A stretch of 11,576 nucleotides of DNA from Gammaproteobacteria bacterium (GTDB lineage: Bacteria > Pseudomonadota > Gammaproteobacteria > Acidiferrobacterales > Acidiferrobacteraceae), in assembly GCA_028064935.1 (NCBI GenBank), contig JAPTWT010000165.1:1-11576 (forward strand), read 5' to 3'. Position numbers and translations under genes: made by a program. Shown piece after piece: positions 6,404-11,576 of the stretch; the first letter of the stretch is position 1, and the number at the start of each line of letters is the position of its first letter. The notes below the pieces were generated by a model. That model had not been told where the DNA came from, did not search any database, and saw nothing but the letters and a program-made list of their open reading frames with translations.

Positions 6404-7051
6404 TCATCGTTTCTTCCGAGGGGGCCTCCCTCTTGGGCTTGCCGCAGGGGCGCAGCAGATGCCGCGAAAAACGAGATCAGTGAAGATGTCGCCGATCTCC
6501 TCTGGATGATGGCGTCCCGCTGGGTCGAGCCACAGGAACGAATAGAAATACATGCCCAGAATGCCCTTCAACACGACCGGCGGAAGAGAGCGGAAGGCAC
6601 CGGAAGCGACGCCTTCGGCAATCGTCTGGGCCCAGATTTGTTGATACTCGCCATGAAGCCGGGACACCATCGCATGGCGCTCACCGGTCAGAGAACCAAC
6701 CTCGCGGAAACAGACCGTCATCTCATTGAGATGAGCACCGATTACCTCCATAAGATGACGGCTAAGGTGCCGAAGGCGAGCTGCGGGATCTGGGACGTCA
6801 GCACTAATGGTGCGGCCGGACTCCACCAAATCGCCAATGTAGCGAATGGTGATATTGTAGAGTAGTTCTTCCTTGCTGGTAATGTGATGGTACAATGCGC
6901 CTCGCGCAAGGCCAGCCACCGCGCCGATTTCCGAGACTCCGACGGCGTTGTACCCCTTAGCTGCGAACAATGCCGCGGCAATGCTCTGAATTCGCAAGCG
7001 TTGAGGCGTATCCTCCTGCCTGATGGGGAGGGTCGAGTTATATTCGTTCAT
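6404..7051 (-). CDS. TetR/AcrR-family transcriptional regulator
   Basis: A 215-residue repressor-type protein with the usual TetR layout. The N-terminal helix-turn-helix (about residues 22-62, recognition region GVSEIGAVAGLARGALYHHI) is followed by KEELL and an all-helical ligand-binding domain. The start ATG at 7049-7051 gives the normal family length; an upstream extension to 7141 would overlap the divergent promoter and is unlikely. The C-terminus is basic and Pro/Arg-rich (PRGRPPRKKR). It is divergent from the MaoC-like/MFS pair, with a 14-bp palindrome between them, so it most likely represses that operon and perhaps itself until a ligand binds. The ligand is unknown; an acyl or CoA-type effector would fit the hot-dog neighbour, but that is inference. 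Confidence 0.92.
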   Translation of the reverse strand: MNEYNSTLPIRQEDTPQRLRIQSIAAALFAAKGYNAVGVSEIGAVAGLARGALYHHITSKEELLYNITIRYIGDLVESGRTISADVPDPAARLRHLSRHLMEVIGAHLNEMTVCFREVGSLTGERHAMVSRLHGEYQQIWAQTIAEGVASGAFRSLPPVVLKGILGMYFYSFLWLDPAGRHHPEEIGDIFTDLVFRGICCAPAASPRGRPPRKKR

Positions 7052-7111
7052 CCGGGCAATGCCCCATTCCGTTGATCGTGATCCTAGGAAAAATCGCCTT
7101 GAAGCGCGGCA

Positions 7112-7141
7112 TTGACAAGCCCTGGCGGACTTGCCTACCAT
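7112..7141 (+). promoter_or_regulatory. Candidate promoter of the MaoC-like/MFS operon
   Basis: TTGACA (7112-7117) is a perfect -35 hexamer; TACCAT (7136-7141) is a moderate -10 at an 18-base spacing. The predicted start point falls in the palindrome at 7146-7159. Transcription would leave an untranslated leader of about 100 bases before the ATG at 7256. Confidence 0.5.
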
Positions 7142-7145
7142 AAAA

Positions 7146-7159
7146 ACCGACCGGTCGGT
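7146..7159. promoter_or_regulatory. TetR operator, 14-bp perfect palindrome
   Basis: ACCGACCGGTCGGT is its own reverse complement. It lies between the divergent TetR gene and the plus-strand operon, directly after the -10 of the candidate promoter. Palindromes of this ACCGACCGGTCGGT type are common binding sites of TetR/AcrR-family regulators. A repressor bound here would block transcription initiation. Confidence 0.8.
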
Positions 7160-7255
7160 CTAACTGAGTTGGGGCGACTTAAAGTACCGTCATCCGTTCG
7201 CTTTAGCCTACGGGAACTGGATTCAAAATCGTTCTCATAGAGAGAATGAGAAATC

Positions 7256-7726
7256 ATGGTGGAACCCATGCGCAAGAATGGTTGGAATGGCACTATCAAG
7301 GGCATGCCGGTCTCCGGCCAAATTGCCCGGCGCAGCCGCACAACCTCAATGAGGGACATCGAAGCCTTTACCGAGATGACGGGCGATCGCAATCCGGTCC
7401 ATTATGATGAAAGCCTTGCGAAAAGAACGCCATTTGGAAAGCTGATCGTCCAGGGAGGGGTGACGTCTGGCATCCTCAATGCCCTGGTTGCGGAAGATTT
7501 GCCAGGTCCAGGTACAGTGTTTCTTGCATGTGATTGGAAGTTTCTGAAGCCGGTTGGCGTCGATGAAGAAATCACTGGGTCGGTAGAAGTGTTAACCGTT
7601 CGCGAGGATAAACCGATTTGTACGCTCAGGACGCAGGTGCGCGATGCCGCCGGTGATCTGTGCATCGATGGCACTGCCGCGACTTTCACCGTGGCACTCG
7701 ATCCTGCTTTGGCCGGTCGGGAATGA
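7256..7726 (+). CDS. MaoC-like hot-dog domain protein (probable (R)-specific enoyl-CoA hydratase type)
   Basis: A 156-residue single hot-dog domain protein of the MaoC/(R)-hydratase family. Seen: the hydratase motif TGDRNPVHYDE with the catalytic pair D44 and H49, followed by the family's TPFGKLIVQGGVTSGILNAL segment and a typical strand region VFLACDWKFLKPV. Known members add water to trans-2-enoyl-CoA, feeding beta-oxidation or polyhydroxyalkanoate precursors; the natural substrate here is unknown. ATG at 7256 is taken as start, preceded by a weak purine-rich site. ATG at 7268, preceded by GGTGGA, is an equally good alternative. Its stop overlaps the next gene's ATG (ATGA at 7723-7726), so the two form an operon under the divergent TetR regulator. 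Confidence 0.88.
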   Translation: MVEPMRKNGWNGTIKGMPVSGQIARRSRTTSMRDIEAFTEMTGDRNPVHYDESLAKRTPFGKLIVQGGVTSGILNALVAEDLPGPGTVFLACDWKFLKPVGVDEEITGSVEVLTVREDKPICTLRTQVRDAAGDLCIDGTAATFTVALDPALAGRE

Positions 7727-8961
7727 CGGCGGCAGCCGCCGTGCAAGCGGTTGCTAACGATAGCAGGCGCTGGCGCGTACTGGCTGGAGTTTGTCTGGGT
7801 CTGGTTTTATCGATGACAACCTGGTTCTCCGCAACCGCGATCACGCCTGACCTTGTCCGGGTGTTCTCGTTGAGTCCTGCCACATCGTCGTGGCTAACCA
7901 ATATGGTGCAGCTTGGTTTCGTGGTCGGGGCACTGGCTTCCAGCCTCGTCAGCCTGCCTGATCTGATGCCTCTACGGCGTTTAATGGGCTTTGCAGGCTT
8001 GCTCGCCGCAGTGGCCAACCTTTTCCTGCTGTGGGTACCGGACGTCCGCACCCTGCTTGTAGCAAGGTTCATCACAGGGATAGCACTTGCCGGCATATAT
8101 CCGCCCGCGCTGAAGCTGATTTCAACATGGTTCGTGCATGGGCGCGGCTTGGCACTTGGCGCCGTCATCGGGGCGCTGACGCTAGGCTCGGCCTTTCCTA
8201 ATCTGGTTCGTGCTCTTATTCATAGCCTCGTCTGGCAGGATGTGGTCATCGCGGCCTCTGTCGCCACTCTGATCGGTGCCGGGGTACTCACATTTCTATC
8301 GTACGAAGGACCGTTCCCGTTCAGTAAAGCCGTCTTCGACCCGCGTCAGGTCGGTGCGGTTCTTCGGAATGGGCCCCTTGCGCTCGCAAATCTTGGATAT
8401 TTCGGGCATATGTGGGAGTTATATGCGATGTGGGGGTGGTTTCTGGCCTTCACTTCGGCGGCGCTTCCTGGATTAGGCCTCGCCACTACACGTGACGCAT
8501 CGCTGATCACCTTTGTGGTAATCGCCTCTGGCACCGCAGGTGCCGTCCTGGGCGGCTTTATGGCCGACAGGATCGGGCGTACTGCCACCGCTTCTATGAT
8601 GATGATCACATCTGGGATTTGTGCCCTCGCGATTGGTTTCGCGTTTTCAGGGCCGATTTGGTTGTTCATGGCCGTTGCGATCGCGTGGGGAATGAGCGTA
8701 ATTGGCGACTCTGCTCAATTCTCAGCCATGGCAACCGAGGTCAGTGATCCCCGCTATGTCGGGACTGCAATCGCGCTTCAACTCGGCCTCGGCTTCGCTC
8801 TTACGATAGCGTCAATCCGTCTTACCCCGATACTCGCCGCCGCCATAGGTTGGCGCTGGAGCTTTTTGCTTCTGGTGCCGGGACCAGTGGTGGGTGTCAT
8901 CGCCATGCTGATACTTCGCCGGCATCCCGAAGCACACAAGATCGCACATGGGCGCAAATGA
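7723..8961 (+). CDS. Major facilitator superfamily transporter
   Basis: A 412-residue inner-membrane protein with a pattern of about 12 hydrophobic helices, the standard MFS length. Seen: FVVGALASSLVSLPD at the loop 2-3 position, a GIALAGIYPPALKLISTWF stretch, and a clear motif-A copy GGFMADRIGR in the loop between helices 8 and 9. The N-terminal motif A is degenerate, lacking the usual DRxGRR. The overall look is of the CynX/NarK-like anion or organic-acid transporter side of MFS, but the substrate cannot be read from sequence. ATG at 7723 overlaps the upstream TGA; a longer frame from 7660 lies within the hydratase gene and is rejected. Co-transcribed with the MaoC-like gene, it may import or export the compound sensed by the TetR protein. 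Confidence 0.92.
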   Translation: MTAAAAVQAVANDSRRWRVLAGVCLGLVLSMTTWFSATAITPDLVRVFSLSPATSSWLTNMVQLGFVVGALASSLVSLPDLMPLRRLMGFAGLLAAVANLFLLWVPDVRTLLVARFITGIALAGIYPPALKLISTWFVHGRGLALGAVIGALTLGSAFPNLVRALIHSLVWQDVVIAASVATLIGAGVLTFLSYEGPFPFSKAVFDPRQVGAVLRNGPLALANLGYFGHMWELYAMWGWFLAFTSAALPGLGLATTRDASLITFVVIASGTAGAVLGGFMADRIGRTATASMMMITSGICALAIGFAFSGPIWLFMAVAIAWGMSVIGDSAQFSAMATEVSDPRYVGTAIALQLGLGFALTIASIRLTPILAAAIGWRWSFLLLVPGPVVGVIAMLILRRHPEAHKIAHGRK

Positions 8962-9066
8962 ATTACGGTCAGAGGCAACTACTGGCCAGGAATGACCCGC
9001 GCTCCCTCTCCAGGGATGCTGATCCCAATTCAGACCAATTGTGAATCTTTATTTTGGTTCAAAACA

Positions 9067-9814
9067 CTATGGGTTGCATTCTGGACAGTAATGCGCGGAT
9101 GTCGACTGCAGTCCGTCACTCCGCGGCCGCTCCTCGTGGTGGTCGCAACGTGGGCAGCCGAAGATCTCGGCGGCTACCATCTCGGTCGGCGCGTCGCAGG
9201 CGGAGCATTTCAGCCCGGGGCGCGTTCCGGTGCGGCCGAACCCGGGCGCGCCGCAGGTCGGACAGAGCGTCGCCAGACGCTGTGCAAGGCGCTCGGCAAG
9301 CACCACAAGGCTCTTCATCCGGGTCGGATTGAGATGGGCGCGCATGTCGGTCTCCAAGCGTGCCCGACCATCCGATGATACAGCGGCTGCCTCTGCGACG
9401 GCCCGGGCGAGACGGTCGCGATCAATAATGCCTTTGGCGAGAGCGGTATTCGGCTCGCCCTTATTTGGCCGGACGATCAGGCCGTGGGCCGGAAAGCCCA
9501 TGTGCTCGAGGAATGGCTCAAGCGCTTCGCCTGGCAAGACCGCGAGATGGTCAAAATTTGTCGTCTCGGCAACGAGGTTTTCGTGGACAACGATACCTCT
9601 CTCGTCATCGACGAACACCAGGAGTTCCATGCCAACGGTAAGAAATGGGATCGCGGGATGCGGCCCGAACGTGCCCTCGCTCGCGAGCCCGATACGGCAC
9701 CTCGTGGCGCTCATGCCGAGCCGCGCCTTGCGCACGGCAACCTCGAGCATCGTGCCCTCGCGGGGAATCTCGCCCGAGAAGGTTCCGAGTTGATCGGTAT
9801 CGAGCTCAGGCGGT
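9067..9814 (-). pseudogene. DUF6671-like protein gene, N-terminus removed at IS junction
   Basis: About 249 residues remain. The frame from the IS edge reads PPELDTDQLGTFSGEIPREG and continues to a stop at 9067-9069. The sequence matches my recollection of DUF6671 proteins: ASEGTFGPHP, ELLVFVDDERG, DGRARLETDMRAHLNPTR, then two zinc-ribbon-like pairs, CPTC..CSAC and CPRC..CPEC. Homology runs upstream of the first ATG (9748-9750), so that ATG is probably internal. Roughly the first 50-60 residues of the family are missing. Reading upstream into the IS the frame meets TGA at 9841-9843, and the sequence beyond the IS does not supply the missing part. Function is unknown; the pairs of Cys suggest metal binding. 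A shortened protein from the internal ATG is possible. Confidence 0.75.
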
Positions 9815-9828
9815 TGACCTGCCCCCCG
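9815..9828 (+). repeat. IS3 terminal inverted repeat (orfB-side end)
   Basis: TGACCTGCCCCCCG, perfect 14-bp inverse of 11047-11060. Here it directly abuts the truncated DUF6671-like gene. The orfB stop is only 13 bases inside the repeat. Confidence 0.93.
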
Positions 9829-9840
9829 GTCGTCCCTCAG

Positions 9841-10722
9841 TCATAACGAGAGTCCTTGGGGTTGATAATGGTTGGCTTCGGGTTGGGCAAGCGCGCCGGG
9901 CGCGGAGCCGTCAGATTGCTTAAGCGCTCGGCGCGCGTCGGCGGGGGTCTGGTTGGCGAGCGATGAGTGTGGCCTGACGTTGTTGTAGTCGTAGCGCCAC
10001 AGGGCCAGCTTGCGGCGGGCATCGTCCAGGCTGTCGAAGATCTCTTCGTTGAGGCATTCATCGCGCAGGCTTGCGTTGAAGCTCTCGATGTAGCCGTTCT
10101 GCTGCGGCTTGCCGGGATCGATGTAATGCCACTCGACACCGTTCTCATTGGCCCATTTCAGAATGGCCTTGCTGGTGAACTCGGTTCCGTTGTCGGAGAC
10201 GATGCAGGCGGGCTTCCCATAGATCCGGACGAGGGCATCGAGTTCCCGGGCCACCCGGGCGCCCGAGATGCTGGTGTCGGCCATCAGGCCGAGATTTTCT
10301 CGGCAGCAATCGTCATTCACCGCCAGGATGCGGAACTTGCGGCCGGCCCCGAAGGTATCCAACAGGAAATCGAGCGACCAACGCTGGTTCGGGCGCAGCG
10401 GCACAGGCATCGGCGTCCGGCTGCCACGCGCCCGTTTGCGGCCACGGCGGCGGCGGACAGACAGCCCCTCTTCGCGGTAAAGGCGGTAGAGCTTCTTTTC
10501 GTTCATCACCATGCCCTTGCGCGCCAGCATGATCCCGATGCGCCGGTAGCCAAAGCGGCGACGCTTTTCGGCGATCTTGTGCATTTCCTCACGGATCTCC
10601 GGATTGTCGGGCGAGCGCTCGCGCCGCACCGTCTTCGGATCGACGCCGACCAGGACACAGGCCCGGCGTTGAGAGATCGCATGACCTCGCATCGCCCGCT
10701 GCACCGCCTCCCGCCGTTGCAT
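9841..10722 (-). CDS. IS3-family transposase OrfB (DDE integrase core)
   Basis: A 293-residue catalytic part of the transposase. The N-terminal helical region carries the IS3 motif [10 protein letters not shown]. The integrase core shows the full DDE set: D118 in RWSLDF, D177 in VSDNGTEF, and E213 in [16 protein letters not shown], with 35 residues between the second Asp and the Glu as is normal. The tail [14 protein letters not shown] is standard. The frame is -1 relative to orfA, and there is no good ribosome binding site at the ATG at 10720-10722, so it is normally made as an OrfAB fusion by frameshifting. The frame appears complete. Confidence 0.95.
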   Translation of the reverse strand: MQRREAVQRAMRGHAISQRRACVLVGVDPKTVRRERSPDNPEIREEMHKIAEKRRRFGYRRIGIMLARKGMVMNEKKLYRLYREEGLSVRRRRGRKRARGSRTPMPVPLRPNQRWSLDFLLDTFGAGRKFRILAVNDDCCRENLGLMADTSISGARVARELDALVRIYGKPACIVSDNGTEFTSKAILKWANENGVEWHYIDPGKPQQNGYIESFNASLRDECLNEEIFDSLDDARRKLALWRYDYNNVRPHSSLANQTPADARRALKQSDGSAPGALAQPEANHYQPQGLSL

Positions 10723-10730
10723 CGGCGTCG

Positions 10731-10994
10731 TCAGGGTTTTCCCAGCAAATCCTTCAGCACGACGTTATCCAGCATCGCATCGGCCAGAAGACGCTTCAGC
10801 TTGGTATTCTCGTCCTCGACCTGCTTCAGCCGTTTGGCATCAGATAACTCCATCCCGCCATACTTGGCCTTCAGCTTGTAGAACGTCGCCGGGCTCAGCC
10901 CATGCTTCCGACAAAGCTCGGAGGTCGGCAGGCCAGCCTCTTGTTCCTTGATCATCCCGATAATCTGCGCCTCGGTGAAACGGCTTTTCCTCAT
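10731..10994 (-). CDS. IS3-family transposase OrfA
   Basis: An 87-residue DNA-binding subunit. It begins [20 protein letters not shown] with a helix-turn-helix ([26 protein letters not shown]). A leucine-zipper-like helix ([20 protein letters not shown]) follows and allows multimerisation. AAGGAG lies eight to nine bases before the ATG. It ends LLGKP at a stop just past the slippery site. OrfA alone typically recognises the ends and regulates transposition, whereas the OrfAB fusion is the active enzyme. Confidence 0.95.
   Translation of the reverse strand: MRKSRFTEAQIIGMIKEQEAGLPTSELCRKHGLSPATFYKLKAKYGGMELSDAKRLKQVEDENTKLKRLLADAMLDNVVLKDLLGKP
10737..10743 (-). other. Programmed -1 frameshift site of the IS3 element
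   Basis: On the minus strand the heptamer GGGAAAA falls in the phase G GGA AAA within the codons CTG GGA AAA CCC TGA, an exact X XXY YYZ slippery site at the very end of orfA. A -1 slip leads into the orfB frame as [11 protein letters not shown], avoiding the orfA stop. I did not identify a stimulatory structure downstream. Confidence 0.85.
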
Positions 10995-11046
10995 CTCGTC
11001 TGCTCCTTCAGGGTGGGCAGACTCTACATCACGGCGAGGGCGCTTT

Positions 11047-11060
11047 CGGGGGGCAGGTCA
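11047..11060 (-). repeat. IS3 terminal inverted repeat (orfA-side end)
   Basis: CGGGGGGCAGGTCA, perfect inverse of 9815-9828. It lies about 50 bases upstream of the orfA start; the IS promoter should be in that gap but I see no strong hexamers. Confidence 0.93.
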
Positions 11061-11145
11061 CTCTCAGTGAACCATCCAGGGAATGTCGGAGAGCATTGAC
11101 CACATTCCAGCAATCGCGCCATTTCCTCCGCCCCCGCCCTGAGGG

Positions 11146-11574
11146 TCATCGCATACCCATGCCGAAGCCAGGCGGCTCCGGGTCGGGTTCGGGGTCGGGC
11201 TTTGGTTCCGGCTCCGGCCTGGGCTGCGGCATCTGCTGCAGCGCCTGGGCGATGACTTCATCGAGGCTTTGCTGGGCGAACCCCTCAACCAGAGGGGCCT
11301 GGCCGGGGCGTTGCTGGCGCAAGGCAGCGAACAGGCCCGGGTCATCGACGATGGCCCGGGCGGCTTGCCAGACGCAGGTGACGAGGCGGTCGAGTTCTTC
11401 TTTCTCCACGGCGCTGCCCTGCCACCTGCCGGCTAGTTCCCGGAGGGCACGGCCGCTTTCGACAAAGACGTCCCGATGGTGGGATAGGGCTGCCGCCACG
11501 TCGTCGGATGTTGCCGGCGGCGGTGGCGGTGATGACGGGCTGACGGAATCCGCCGCCGGCGCGACCGACCTGGC
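11146..11574 (-). CDS. C-terminal part of an unrecognised protein with Pro/Glu/Asp-rich tail
   Basis: The frame is open from the right edge of the window to TGA at 11146-11148, giving at least 142 residues, with the start outside. The first part is Ala/Ser/Pro-rich (SVSPSSPPPPPATSDD), a flexible linker. A helical stretch follows, including RALRELAGRWQGSAVEKEEL and FAQQSLDEVIAQALQQM. The end has alternating PRPEPEPKPDPEPDPEPP and a final GFGMGMR. There are no membrane segments or catalytic motifs. I do not recognise the family. The frame is supported by strong third-position GC and the long opening. GTG at 11499 is a possible but less likely internal start. The 85 bases between its stop and the IS contain no gene. 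Confidence 0.55.
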   Translation of the reverse strand, partial: ARSVAPAADSVSPSSPPPPPATSDDVAAALSHHRDVFVESGRALRELAGRWQGSAVEKEELDRLVTCVWQAARAIVDDPGLFAALRQQRPGQAPLVEGFAQQSLDEVIAQALQQMPQPRPEPEPKPDPEPDPEPPGFGMGMR

Positions 11575-11576
11575 CT

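Larger units (their letters stand above)
9815..11060 (-). mobile_element. Complete IS3-family insertion sequence (1246 bp)
   Basis: The element is bounded by TGACCTGCCCCCCG at 9815-9828 and its exact reverse complement at 11047-11060, with the TG...CA ends typical of IS3. Inside are orfA and orfB in overlapping phase on the minus strand, with a canonical frameshift site. The OrfA/OrfB types and terminal sequence suggest the IS407-like subgroup. Everything needed for transposition appears intact. The bases just outside (CGGT on the left, CTCT on the right) do not form a direct repeat, so the copy is not in its original insertion context or one flank was deleted. Confidence 0.92.

Noticed and set aside
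7052..7141. Longer TetR protein starting at 7141
   Set aside because: The extra 30 residues are not family-like and would be encoded across the divergent promoter. The start at 7051 gives normal length.
8962..9066. Intrinsic terminator between the convergent MFS and DUF6671-like genes
   Set aside because: Only a weak 5-bp stem (ATTCA/TGAAT) is visible and there is no GC-rich stem with a T-run.
9967..10881. Long plus-strand open frame (304 codons) opposite the IS3 transposase
   Set aside because: It is antisense to orfB and orfA, which have full DDE motifs. The frame is an artefact of GC-rich codon use and resembles no protein family I know.
1..11576. CRISPR arrays, tRNA or rRNA genes
   Set aside because: No regularly spaced direct repeats and no tRNA-like or rRNA segments were seen on either strand.

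Overview
The window looks like accessory DNA from a high-GC proteobacterium, most likely an alphaproteobacterium. The basis is codon use, the mix of IS families, a TetR/MaoC/MFS cluster and a cobalamin-riboswitch RiPP locus. I cannot support a genus, nor say whether this is chromosome or plasmid. At least four different insertion sequences, three of them partial, break the window into unrelated blocks.

Layout: (1) 2-496 is the 3' part of an IS5-family transposase, followed by a gene-free stretch that turns AT-rich. (2) 831-3833 encodes a large membrane-anchored cyclic-di-GMP enzyme (GGDEF, probable globin-type sensor, GAF, EAL, possible zinc-binding tail). Its base composition is lower in GC than its surroundings. 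(3) 3917-4006 is a short remnant of an IS3-family orfA on the minus strand. (4) 4082-5895 is the most interesting block: a candidate promoter, a well-conserved cobalamin riboswitch, a 46-residue GTG-started peptide gene and a radical SAM/SPASM maturase whose start overlaps the peptide's stop. I recognise this as a CbpA/CbpB-type system, a predicted ribosomally made, radical-SAM-modified peptide controlled by vitamin B12 whose product is not known to me. A perfect 9-bp hairpin with a GCAA loop lies just after the peptide stop and may set the precursor-to-enzyme ratio. (5) 5896-6251 is a frameshifted IS1380-family transposase remnant starting right at the maturase stop. (6) 6404-8961 is a divergent module: a TetR regulator on the minus strand, and a MaoC-like hot-dog protein overlapping an MFS transporter gene on the plus strand. 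A 14-bp perfect palindrome sits at the likely start point of the plus-strand promoter. (7) 9067-9814 is a DUF6671-like gene that has lost its N-terminal part at the edge of (8) an intact IS3-family element, 9815-11060, with matching terminal repeats, orfA, orfB and a canonical slippery heptamer. No target duplication is seen, and the far flank does not continue the DUF6671 gene. (9) 11146 to the right edge is the C-terminal part of an unrecognised protein with a Pro/Glu/Asp-rich tail.

How they work together: the cbp cassette is the only clear pathway-level unit. When cobalamin is scarce the riboswitch should permit expression of peptide and maturase, whereas B12 should repress them. The TetR-MaoC-MFS module looks like a ligand-induced acyl-compound metabolism/transport unit with unknown substrate. 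The c-di-GMP protein appears to be a stand-alone sensor. Flanking IS debris suggests that the cbp block and its neighbours were assembled by repeated transposition and recombination.
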